Origin: Mesorhizobium sp.
GTDB lineage: Bacteria > Pseudomonadota > Alphaproteobacteria > Rhizobiales > Rhizobiaceae
Assembly: GCA_019509685.1 (NCBI GenBank)
Contig: JAEKLU010000108.1
Span: forward strand, 1-7,253
Direction of reading: 5' to 3'
DNA length: 7,253 bases
The position numbers and the translations under genes were made by a program. Shown here in pieces: positions 1 through 6,347 of the stretch (the first letter of the stretch is position 1; the number at the start of each line of letters is the position of its first letter). Under the pieces are notes generated by a model. That model ran no database searches and had not been told where the DNA came from. It was given only the letters and a program-made list of their open reading frames with translations.

Positions 1-78
1 GCCTTCTACTTCCTGGTGTCCGCGATATGGCTGTCGGTCGGCGACGCTCGTCGCAAGTCGACTCGTGCCGTAAGCTAA
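1..78 (+). CDS. C-terminal end of a probable membrane protein (partial)
   Basis: The frame is open from the first base and ends at TAA (76-78). It encodes 25 residues: a hydrophobic run (FYFLVSAIWLSVG) followed by a basic tail (DARRKSTRAVS). That pattern fits a last transmembrane helix with a positively charged cytoplasmic end. Third positions are mostly G or C, as in the genes of this window, and the other two plus-strand frames look less like coding sequence. The family cannot be identified from so short a piece. Only 31 bp separate it from the TetR-type gene on the same strand, so the two may be co-transcribed, with the regulator controlling this membrane protein. That link is inferred from position only. 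Confidence 0.55.
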   Translation, partial: AFYFLVSAIWLSVGDARRKSTRAVS

Positions 79-109
79 GGTAGCGACAGCTCTCTGCTGG
101 AAGCAAGTT

Positions 110-697
110 ATGAGCAAGCGTTCGACCACTGCCGATGACATCCTGGCCGCCGCGCGAACCTTCATCGTCGCCGGCGGCTACAACGGCTTCAGCTATGCCG
201 ATATCGCTGAAGTGATCGGCATCCGCAAAGCCAGCATTCATCACCATTTCCCCAGCAAGGCCGACCTCGTCCGGACGCTGGTCAAGCGCTACCTCGAGGA
301 CGCTGTCACAGGGTTCGCAGAGCTTGAGCGCAATGTATCCGAACCGGCTGAGCTGCTTCGCATCTACGCCGGCTTCTGGGCCCAATGCATCGAGGATGCA
401 AGCAGGCCGTTCTGCGTCTGCGCGCTGCTTGCCAGCGAGCTTCCCGCCCTGCCGCCGGAAGTTGCCGCGGGAGTGAAGGCCTATTTTCAGTTTCTCTCGG
501 GATGGCTGACAGGCGTCATCGAGCGCGGCGCCGAGCAAGGCACACTGACGGTCTCCGCTTCGCCGCGCATCGAGGCCGAGGCCTTCATGGCGACGGTGCA
601 CGGCGCGATGCTTTCCGCGCGGGCTTACGGTGATGTCTTGACCTTCGGCATGATCCTGACGCCGACGCTGCGGAAGCTGATCCCCGCAACCGATTGA
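110..697 (+). CDS. TetR/AcrR-family transcriptional regulator
   Basis: A 195-residue protein, the usual TetR-family length, expected to act as a cytoplasmic dimer that binds DNA until a small molecule releases it. The N-terminal helix-turn-helix is clear: residues 28-47 read FSYADIAEVIGIRKASIHHH, followed by the family-typical HFPSKADLV. The rest (about 60-195) is a helical ligand-binding and dimer domain that does not reveal the inducer. It holds three cysteines, at 93, 102 and 104, the last two as a CVC motif, which would be compatible with sensing an electrophile or oxidant but does not prove it. The ATG at 110 is preceded by GGAAG at 99-103 with a six-base spacer. The gene lies 31 bp after the partial membrane-protein gene and converges on yifB, 54 bp away. 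Family assignment is firm; the regulated genes are unknown. Confidence 0.93.
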   Translation: MSKRSTTADDILAAARTFIVAGGYNGFSYADIAEVIGIRKASIHHHFPSKADLVRTLVKRYLEDAVTGFAELERNVSEPAELLRIYAGFWAQCIEDASRPFCVCALLASELPALPPEVAAGVKAYFQFLSGWLTGVIERGAEQGTLTVSASPRIEAEAFMATVHGAMLSARAYGDVLTFGMILTPTLRKLIPATD

Positions 698-751
698 CGG
701 GAGCGAGGAAAGGGCGGTCAGCATCGGCGCGCTTGCGGCGTCTTTTCGCAG

Positions 752-2281
752 CTACGCCGCCTGCGCCATCCGCTCCGCGCTCATCCGGTAGGAGATCGCT
801 TCGGCCAGATGGATACGGCCGACCGTCTCGCTGGCGTCGAGGTCGGCCAGCGTGCGCGCCACTTTCAGCACGCGGTGATAGGCCCGCGCCGAAAAACCGA
901 GTTTCTCGCTGGCGTCCTTGAGCAGCGTCAGCCCGGCCGTATCCGGCCTGGCGATCGCCTCGATGATCGACGGCGGGCAATGCGCGTTGGTGGTAGCCGC
1001 GGCGCCGAGCTTCTCCAGCCGTTCGCGCTGCATGGCCCGCGCCCGCGCCACGCGCTGCGCCACCGCCGCACTTGTCTCGGCCTTGTCCGGCCGGATCAGG
1101 TCGCTTGCCGAAACCGCCGGCACTTCGATGCGAAGGTCGATGCGGTCGAGCAATGGGCCGGAGATGCGCGCCTGGTAATCGGTGCGGCAGCGGTCGCCGC
1201 GCAGGCAGCGATAGCCAGGCTCTCCCGACATGCCGCAGCGGCACGGGTTCATCGCCGCCACCAGCTGGATGCGCGCCGGATAGGTGACACGGTGGTTGGC
1301 GCGCGCAATCATGCAGTCGCCGGTTTCCAGCGGCTGGCGCAGCGCGTCCAGCGTCTGCGGCGCGAATTCCGGGAATTCGTCGAGGAAGAGAACGCCATTA
1401 TGGGCGAGCGAGACTTCGCCTGGTCGTGCGCGTATGCCGCCGCCGACCATCGCCGCCATCGAGGCCGAATGGTGCGGCGCGCGGAACGGCCGCCGGTCGG
1501 TCAGCTTGCCCTCGCCGAGCTCGCCGGCGACGGAAGCGATCATCGACACTTCGAGCAGCTCCTTCGGCGCCAGCGGCGGCAGGATTGAAGGCAGGCGCTG
1601 CGCCAGCATCGATTTACCGGCACCTGGCGGGCCGACCATCAGCAGGTTGTGGCCGCCGGCCGCCGCCACTTCCAGCGCCCGCTTCGCGCTCTCCTGGCCC
1701 TTGATGTCGGCGAGGTCCGGCAGGTCGCGCGCCGCGAGCTGGATGCCGGCCTCCGGCCGCGACAGCACCTGCGTGCCGCGGAAATGGTTGGCGATGGCAA
1801 TCAGGCTGCGCGGCGCCAGAATATCGAAGTCCTTGCCCGCCCAGGCCGCTTCCGGCCCGCAGGCGAAGGGGCAGATCAGCCCCTTGCCTTCGGCATTGGC
1901 GCCGATCGCTGCAGGCAGAGCTCCGGCAACCGCCGCGGTCATGCCATCGAGCGACAGTTCACCGAGCACGACATAGCCGGCCAGCATATCGCCCGGAATG
2001 GCGCCAAGGGCTGCCATCAGGCCGAGCGCGATCGGCAGGTCGTAATGGCTGCCTTCCTTCGGCAGGTCCGCCGGCGCCAGGTTGACCGTGACCTTCTTCG
2101 ACGGCATCGACAGGCCCGACGCATGCAGCGCTGCCTGCACGCGTTCACGGCTTTCCGCGACCGCCTTGTCCGGCAGGCCGACGATCTGCATGCCGACCTT
2201 GCCCGGCGCGATCATCACCTGGACATCGACGGGCACGGCCTCGATGCCCTGGAATGCCACCGTGCGAACCCGCGCCACCAT
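752..2281 (-). CDS. comM: YifB/ComM-family Mg-chelatase-like AAA+ ATPase
   Basis: A 509-residue protein of full family length. The N-terminal ChlI-type domain (about 1-170) has the characteristic KVGMQIVGLPDKAVAESRERV and VTVNLAPADLPKEGSHYDLP stretches. The AAA+ core follows: Walker A GPPGAGKS at 217-224, PFRAPHHS at 265-272, Walker B VLFLDE at about 297-302, the MNPCRCG motif near 345-350, and SGPLLDRIDL at about 374-383 with the family's conserved arginine. A C-terminal Mg-chelatase-like domain runs from about 400 to the end. In Vibrio, ComM is a hexameric helicase that promotes branch migration during natural transformation; in most other bacteria the role is unproven, and the protein is not a true magnesium chelatase. 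I chose the ATG at 2281, with a GGGGG run 10 bases upstream, over an in-frame TTG at 2290, which would place that run only two bases away. No reading-frame damage is seen. Confidence 0.95.
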   Translation of the reverse strand: MVARVRTVAFQGIEAVPVDVQVMIAPGKVGMQIVGLPDKAVAESRERVQAALHASGLSMPSKKVTVNLAPADLPKEGSHYDLPIALGLMAALGAIPGDMLAGYVVLGELSLDGMTAAVAGALPAAIGANAEGKGLICPFACGPEAAWAGKDFDILAPRSLIAIANHFRGTQVLSRPEAGIQLAARDLPDLADIKGQESAKRALEVAAAGGHNLLMVGPPGAGKSMLAQRLPSILPPLAPKELLEVSMIASVAGELGEGKLTDRRPFRAPHHSASMAAMVGGGIRARPGEVSLAHNGVLFLDEFPEFAPQTLDALRQPLETGDCMIARANHRVTYPARIQLVAAMNPCRCGMSGEPGYRCLRGDRCRTDYQARISGPLLDRIDLRIEVPAVSASDLIRPDKAETSAAVAQRVARARAMQRERLEKLGAAATTNAHCPPSIIEAIARPDTAGLTLLKDASEKLGFSARAYHRVLKVARTLADLDASETVGRIHLAEAISYRMSAERMAQAA

Positions 2282-2381
2282 GTTTAACAAGCCCCCGATG
2301 CCGGCCCGCGCGTGGTTCTACGATCAATCCGCGAGCGAGCCCGGCTCAGACAACCACAGATTTACGGCTTAGGCAAGAACA
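2282..2381. other. Intergenic region upstream of yifB
   Basis: This stretch separates the yifB start from the end of the tail-like frame that follows the orphan membrane-protein gene. It contains a short GC palindrome (GAGCCCGGCTC, 2337-2347) and an AT-richer segment around 2350-2400. I found no convincing -35/-10 pair for yifB and no hairpin with a T-tract that would stop transcription coming from the upstream minus-strand gene. Confidence 0.4.
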
Positions 2382-2480
2382 TTACAGGAACAAATGATAC
2401 GGCCCGAGGCGGATGTCCAGGCCGTTGCGCACCCAGGCCGGATCGTTGAAGGGCCCAGGCGCGATGCAACGCGGGTGGGC
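2382..2480 (-). other. Coding-like open frame directly after the stop of the orphan membrane-protein gene
   Basis: Directly behind the TGA of the orphan gene (2481-2483) the same frame continues for 32 sense codons to a TAA at 2382-2384. Of these codons, 27 end in G or C, which is typical of real genes here. The translation looks protein-like and contains [20 protein letters not shown]. There is no in-frame ATG ahead of that segment. Possible readings are a former C-terminus cut off by a new stop, stop-codon readthrough, a sequencing error, or a fragment of another gene left downstream. Part of it nearly duplicates a segment of gshB in the same reading frame. No function is proposed. Confidence 0.35.
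2420..2449 (-). repeat. 30-bp near-identical copy of an internal gshB segment (copy 1)
   Basis: This segment matches 4071-4100 inside gshB at 28 of 30 positions, the central 26 bases (2424-2449) differing at one position. Read on the minus strand, both copies are in the same frame and encode NDPAWVRN. One difference is synonymous (GAT against GAC) and the other changes Ser to Gly. Outside these 30 bases the similarity stops. Confidence 0.7.
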
Positions 2481-3317
2481 TCATTGCGTGCCAGAGAACC
2501 CGCACTGTTTCTGTTCCATATCGATCTGCTTCGTGATGCGAATGGCGTTTTGTGCGTAGGCCTCCGTCACGGAGCCGCTGTTGACGGTCTTGTCCTTCAG
2601 CGGACTCACGGCTGCGCAGAGGTGGAAAACATGCGGCTCCGAGGACTTCGCGGCTCCGTTTTCCGGCGCGATCCAATACACGATATCCTGACCGGCGGGG
2701 TGGCTCGCGTCCTTCGTCGCCGCTGTCACCGCGGCGGTGTCCGTGGCGATCTCCTGCGCCTGGGCGGCGACCTCGGGCGAACAGGCCGTGGTTGGCTGCC
2801 CGGCCCTGATCTGGGTCGCGCACGCATTCATGTCCTGGGTGTACTGCTCGACCGACGGGGGCTTGAAGCTGACCCCCATCACCGTCGCCAGCACCGCCAG
2901 CACAGCACCGACGCCGCCGGCAACCTTCTTGGTCCGCGGGTCCATGTTCTTGTCGGTGAGGATAAGGAGGACCAACGGGAGGAAGGCGATCAGCGTGATG
3001 ATCGCGCCGAGCTGGTTTTGGAAGAAGAACCTTGCCGTGTCGGATGCGCTTGCCGGGTCGTGCCGGTTGGCTGCTTTCCACAGCAAGTTACCGGCGATTG
3101 CGAAAATCGCGATTCCCACCAGAATGCCGATCAGCAGCGGCAGGTTTCCATGGTCGAACTTGTGCCGGTAGAGCAGAACGATCCCGGCGATCTCGCCGCC
3201 AATGGCCACGATCCAACACAGCACGGCGAAAAGGCGCAGCCGCGCTGCGGAGGACTTCTGACCCTGCGTTGCTTGCCAATCCTTGGTAACGTCTGCGGCC
3301 GGCTTGTTGTCGGTCAT
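2481..3317 (-). CDS. Unrecognised four-helix membrane protein with a four-cysteine C-terminal domain
   Basis: A 278-residue protein I cannot assign to a family. A short polar N-terminus (1-25, no signal peptide) is followed by four hydrophobic segments: about 30-50 (FAVLCWIVAIGGEIAGIVLLY), 59-80, 103-121 and 132-151. The remaining 125 residues are soluble and carry cysteines at 166, 179, 234 and 272. Four helices would put both ends on the same side of the membrane. The paired cysteines would suit a periplasmic domain with two disulfides, but lysines and arginines before helix 1 argue for a cytoplasmic N-terminus, so topology is open. The ATG at 3317 is chosen because GGGGAA lies seven bases upstream; an in-frame GTG at 3341 lacks such a site. 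The gene sits between gshB and yifB on the same strand, 178 and 199 bp away, so it is probably its own transcription unit. The frame stays open and coding-like after its stop. Confidence 0.8.
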   Translation of the reverse strand: MTDNKPAADVTKDWQATQGQKSSAARLRLFAVLCWIVAIGGEIAGIVLLYRHKFDHGNLPLLIGILVGIAIFAIAGNLLWKAANRHDPASASDTARFFFQNQLGAIITLIAFLPLVLLILTDKNMDPRTKKVAGGVGAVLAVLATVMGVSFKPPSVEQYTQDMNACATQIRAGQPTTACSPEVAAQAQEIATDTAAVTAATKDASHPAGQDIVYWIAPENGAAKSSEPHVFHLCAAVSPLKDKTVNSGSVTEAYAQNAIRITKQIDMEQKQCGFSGTQ

Positions 3318-3495
3318 AATCAGGTTCCCCGATATCGACACTTTTACGGGCGCGGCGGCAAAATCGAAAGGCCAACCCGCCCGTGCAGCGTCATTGAACG
3401 AACGTCGTCATCGCCTGCCTAGGCAACGCGGCGAACCTGCGGGCGCCACGGCAGGCCCTATCCATATTGCGCATCAGGGAGTGCGTCCATACCCG

Positions 3496-4437
3496 CTAGC
3501 GCCGCTTCCCTTCCACCGCGTCCCAGAACAGGGCCGCGATATCCGCGCCGCCGAAGCGCTGCACCTCGCGCACGCCGGTCGGCGAGGTGACGTTGATCTC
3601 GGTCATGTAGTCGCCGATCACATCGATGCCGACCAGGATGAAGCCGCGCTCTTTCAGGGCCGGGCCGATGCGGGAGCAGATTTCGCGCTCGCGCTCGGTA
3701 AGCTCTGTTTTCTCGGCGCGGCCGCCGACATGCATGTTGGAGCGGGAATCGTGGTCGGCCGGCACGCGGTTGATGGCGCCGACCGGCTCGCCGTCGATCA
3801 GGATGATGCGCTTGTCGCCCTTGCGCACGTCCTTCAGGTAGCGCTGCACGATATAGGGCTCGCGCGACAGCTGGCCGAACATTTCGAGCAGCGAGGCGAG
3901 GTTGCGGTCATCCTCCTTGAGATGGAAGATGCCGGCGCCGCCATTGCCGTAGAGCGGCTTGACGATGATATCGCCGAACGCCTTGCGGAACGCAGCGACC
4001 TCCTGCGGGTCCTTGGTGATCAGCGTCTCCGGCATCAGGTCGGGAAACTCGGTGACGAAGATCTTCTCCGGGCTGTTGCGCACCCAGGCCGGGTCGTTGA
4101 CCACCAGCGTCTTCGGGTGGATGCGCTCCAATATATGCGTGGTGGTGATGTAATTCATGTCGAAGGGCGGGTCCTGGCGAAGCAGGATCACGTCCATTTC
4201 CGAGAGATCGGTGCGCACCGTCTCGCCCAGCGAGAAATGGTTGCCCTTCTCGTCGCGCACCTGCATCGCCTCGACGCGCGCGAACACCTTGCCACCCAGC
4301 ATCGACAACCGGTCGGGCGTGTAGTGGAAAAGCTTGTGGCCGCGCCGCTGCGCCTCCAGCGACAGCGCAAACGAGGTGTCGCCGGCGATCGACACGGTGG
4401 AGACATGATCCATCTGGACGGCTATTCTGAGCGGCAT
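3496..4437 (-). CDS. gshB: Glutathione synthetase (ATP-grasp)
   Basis: This cytoplasmic enzyme joins glycine to gamma-glutamylcysteine with ATP, the second step of glutathione synthesis. The 313-residue length matches bacterial GshB. The N-terminal domain starts with [13 protein letters not shown], and [11 protein letters not shown] is seen at 88-98. The ATP-grasp part shows [12 protein letters not shown] (114-125), the glycine-rich loop [13 protein letters not shown] (159-171), [19 protein letters not shown] (206-224), and the metal/ATP-binding region [17 protein letters not shown] (272-288). The start is the ATG at 4437, with GGAGA six bases upstream; a longer in-frame version reaching 4533 would begin upstream of the promoter described here and is unlikely. 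A sigma70-like promoter lies just ahead, and the glycosyltransferase gene diverges on the other side. The gene appears intact. Confidence 0.96.
   Translation of the reverse strand: MPLRIAVQMDHVSTVSIAGDTSFALSLEAQRRGHKLFHYTPDRLSMLGGKVFARVEAMQVRDEKGNHFSLGETVRTDLSEMDVILLRQDPPFDMNYITTTHILERIHPKTLVVNDPAWVRNSPEKIFVTEFPDLMPETLITKDPQEVAAFRKAFGDIIVKPLYGNGGAGIFHLKEDDRNLASLLEMFGQLSREPYIVQRYLKDVRKGDKRIILIDGEPVGAINRVPADHDSRSNMHVGGRAEKTELTEREREICSRIGPALKERGFILVGIDVIGDYMTEINVTSPTGVREVQRFGGADIAALFWDAVEGKRR
4071..4100 (-). repeat. 30-bp segment of gshB duplicated at 2420-2449 (copy 2)
   Basis: This part of gshB encodes NDPAWVRN, a conserved stretch of the enzyme. It matches 28 of 30 bases of a segment lying behind the stop of the orphan membrane-protein gene, in the same coding frame. 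Since this copy sits inside a conserved functional gene, it is the likely source if the match reflects copying rather than convergence. Confidence 0.7.
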
Positions 4438-4467
4438 TTGCGGTCTCCGGCGATCCTGTGTGCCGTC

Positions 4468-4496
4468 GATATACGGAACTCGGCGGCTCCTGCCAA
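4468..4496 (-). promoter_or_regulatory. Probable sigma70-type promoter of gshB
   Basis: Read on the minus strand, TTGGCA (4491-4496, five of six matches to the -35 consensus) is followed after exactly 17 bases by TATATC (4468-4473, four of six matches to the -10 consensus). A start of transcription near 4461 would give a leader of about 24 bases before the gshB ATG, containing the GGAGA ribosome binding site. The spacing and position make this the most convincing promoter in the window. Confidence 0.55.
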
Positions 4497-4560
4497 TCGC
4501 CACATTTTGAAGATTGCTGTCAGGCCACCGCAAGCTCCCAAACCATGAGTTGGAGACAAG

Positions 4561-4608
4561 ATGATGCTGCGCGTCATCGTTTTCTTAAGCCTTGCCATGC
4601 AACGGTGA
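4561..4608 (+). other. Possible short leader ORF ahead of the glycosyltransferase gene
   Basis: A 15-codon frame ([15 protein letters not shown]) begins at 4561, five bases after GGAG (4552-4555), and ends at TGA 4606-4608, 58 bp before the chosen glycosyltransferase start. The ribosome binding site is as good as those of the real genes nearby. The product is hydrophobic and too short to classify. It could be a translated leader affecting downstream expression, or chance. I found no convincing promoter or attenuator structure around it. Confidence 0.25.
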
Positions 4609-4666
4609 CCGTCGAGTGCCGCCCGCCGGACGACGCCGGACGGAAGTCATCGATGGAACAATGACC

Positions 4667-5911
4667 ATGAACGCCGTCACCGCCATCCGCACCGCCGCGG
4701 CCGAGGAACTCGAACTCACCATCCTCATGCCGTGCCTCAATGAGGCCGAGACGTTGGCGACCTGTATCCGCAAGGCCAAGGCGTTCCTCGACAGGGCGCG
4801 TATCGCCGGTGAGGTGCTGATCGCCGACAATGGCAGCACGGACGGCTCGCAGCAGATCGCGGCCGAAAACGGCGCCCGCGTCGTGCCGGTGCCGCAGAAA
4901 GGTTACGGCGCGGCACTTCTCGGCGGCATCAACGCCGCCGGCGGCCGCTACATCATCATGGGCGATGCGGACGACAGCTATGATTTCGGCGCGCTCGAGG
5001 CCTTCGTCTCGCGCCTGCGCGACGGCGCGGATCTGGTCATGGGCAACCGTTTCCGGGGGGGCATCGAGCCTGGCGCCATGCCTGCCCTCCACCGCTATCT
5101 CGGCAATCCGGTGCTGAGCTTCATCGGCCGCCTATTCTTTCGCATCAAGACGGGCGACTTCCACTGCGGCCTGCGCGGCTTCAACGCCGAGCGCATCAGG
5201 GCGCTCGACCTGCAGACGAGCGGCATGGAATTCGCCAGCGAGATGGTGGTTCGCAGCGCCCTTGCCGACCTCCGCATCGAGGAAGTCCCGACCACGCTGA
5301 AGCCCGATGGCCGCAGCCGTGCGCCGCATCTGCGGACCTGGCGGGACGGCTGGCGTCATCTGAAATTCCTGCTGGTGCACAACCCGCGCTGGATGTTCTT
5401 CATCCCCGGCACGGTCTTGCTCAGCCTTGGCGCGCTGCTGGTGACGGTGCTGTTGCTGGGACCGCTGCAGGTGATCGACAATTTGTCGCTCGACATCAAC
5501 ACATTCGTCGCCGCCTGCTTCATGGTCGTCGTTGGCGTCCAGCTCATCACGTTCGGCGCCATTTCGCGTTATTACGCCGAGATAACCGGCATCCTGCCGC
5601 GCAACAAACGATCGGACTGGCTGACCAGCACGCTCAGCACCGACCGTCTGGCCGGCAATGCCGGCATCTGCTTCGCCGGCGGCGCGCTGTTTTTCGGCTA
5701 CGCGCTGTGGTGTTGGGCGAGCCGTGGCTTCGGTCCTTTGCAGGATCCCGAAATTCCGCGCATTGTCGTGCTGGGACTCAGCCTGATCGTTATTTCACTG
5801 CAATCGTTCTTCTCGGCCTTCTTGCTGGGTGTTCTGGAGATCCCGGTAAAGCGGCTGAAAGCAGCCCAGGCCGGGCGGCCGGCCGAGTCGGTCGTATCTG
5901 CCGAAAAATGA
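4667..5911 (+). CDS. Family 2 glycosyltransferase with C-terminal membrane segments
   Basis: A 414-residue GT-A-fold enzyme resembling dolichol/polyprenyl-phosphate sugar synthases, which move a sugar from a nucleotide donor to a lipid carrier on the inner membrane. The catalytic domain (about 16-235) shows LTILMPCLNEAETL (17-30), ADNGSTDGS (53-61), KGYGAALLGGI (78-88), the metal-binding DxD in MGDADDSYDF (98-107), MGNRFRGG (125-132) and DFHCGLRGFNAERI (164-177). Hydrophobic segments follow at about 243-265, 278-299, 334-352 and 366-391, so it is membrane-anchored. ATG 4667 has GGAA eight bases upstream; ATG 4661 and ATG 4592 are in-frame alternatives with poorer spacing. The stop overlaps the start of the GtrA gene (ATGA), so the two are translationally coupled. 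Donor sugar and acceptor are unknown. Confidence 0.93.
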   Translation: MNAVTAIRTAAAEELELTILMPCLNEAETLATCIRKAKAFLDRARIAGEVLIADNGSTDGSQQIAAENGARVVPVPQKGYGAALLGGINAAGGRYIIMGDADDSYDFGALEAFVSRLRDGADLVMGNRFRGGIEPGAMPALHRYLGNPVLSFIGRLFFRIKTGDFHCGLRGFNAERIRALDLQTSGMEFASEMVVRSALADLRIEEVPTTLKPDGRSRAPHLRTWRDGWRHLKFLLVHNPRWMFFIPGTVLLSLGALLVTVLLLGPLQVIDNLSLDINTFVAACFMVVVGVQLITFGAISRYYAEITGILPRNKRSDWLTSTLSTDRLAGNAGICFAGGALFFGYALWCWASRGFGPLQDPEIPRIVVLGLSLIVISLQSFFSAFLLGVLEIPVKRLKAAQAGRPAESVVSAEK

Positions 5912-6315
5912 ACGGGCTTGCGCGAAAATTGGCCACGGCGCGATTTGTCCGGTTCGCCGTGGTCGGCATTGGCGCGGCGCTGATGTTTTTTGTGTTGTCG
6001 TGGGCCCTGGTTTCGGCAGGGGTGCCACCGTTTGCCGGCAGCGTCATCGCCTATCTGCTGGCGTTCGTCATGGCCTATTCGGCACAGCGCAGCTGGACCT
6101 TCGAAGGACGGCACGGCCATGGCCGCGCCTTGCCGCGCTATCTCGCCACCCAACTGGTCTGCGCGCTGTTTGCGGGTCTGTCCGCCCATGTCGCGGTGTC
6201 GGTATTTTCCGCGCCGCCGCTGGTCATGTCAGCCATCATCACGCTCGCCGCGGGCGCGGCGAGCTATGTGCTTTCATCGGTCTGGGTGTTTCGCGACGAT
6301 CAGAAATCCGCCTGA
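5908..6315 (+). CDS. GtrA-family membrane protein
   Basis: A 135-residue, four-helix inner-membrane protein of the GtrA family. Helices lie at about 14-36, 40-60, 80-101 and 105-126. Family-typical features are FVRFAVVGIGAA near the start, AYSAQRSWTF at 56-65 at the end of helix 2, and SSVWVFRDD at the C-terminus. GtrA proteins are found beside polyprenyl-phosphate glycosyltransferases in O-antigen glucosylation and related pathways, and are thought to move or present the lipid-linked sugar across the membrane. The ATG at 5908 shares four bases with the stop of the glycosyltransferase, the pairing expected for this family and strong support for a joint role. The gene ends 22 bp before the convergent methyltransferase. 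Confidence 0.92.
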   Translation: MNGLARKLATARFVRFAVVGIGAALMFFVLSWALVSAGVPPFAGSVIAYLLAFVMAYSAQRSWTFEGRHGHGRALPRYLATQLVCALFAGLSAHVAVSVFSAPPLVMSAIITLAAGAASYVLSSVWVFRDDQKSA

Positions 6316-6316
6316 A

Positions 6317-6347
6317 GCTTCGATCGCTGCCAGCCGCTCATCGAAGC
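6317..6347. terminator. Inverted repeat between convergent gtrA-type and methyltransferase genes
   Basis: GCTTCGAT (6317-6324) and ATCGAAGC (6340-6347) form a perfect 8-bp stem around a 15-base loop. The repeat starts two bases after the GtrA-type stop and its right arm covers the last codons of the methyltransferase. The position suits a bidirectional terminator, but neither side has a T-tract, so it is not a classical rho-independent terminator. Folding of transcript ends is an alternative. Confidence 0.35.

Noticed and set aside
698..751. Possible terminator between the convergent tetR-type and yifB genes
   Set aside because: I looked for a stem with a T-tract on either strand and found only a very small pairing near TCTTTT; not supportable.
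2362..3081. Minus-strand frame of 239 codons overlapping the orphan gene
   Set aside because: Poor third-position pattern and Arg/Gly/Pro-rich sequence; it is an out-of-frame reading of the real gene.
2394..3422. Long plus-strand open frame (342 codons) opposite the orphan membrane protein
   Set aside because: It has no ribosome binding site, an arginine/histidine-rich translation without domains, and it lies antisense to a minus-strand frame with clear membrane helices and a good start. It is a high-GC shadow.
3416..3455. Palindrome TGCCTAGGCA and a nearby CCTGC/GCAGG pair downstream of gshB
   Set aside because: Both stems are short, there is no T-tract, and such pairs are common at this GC content. 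Not enough for a terminator or operator call.
3283..4548. Plus-strand open frame of 421 codons opposite gshB
   Set aside because: Its translation is low-complexity and rich in His, Arg, Ala and Asp. The opposite strand encodes an unmistakable glutathione synthetase.
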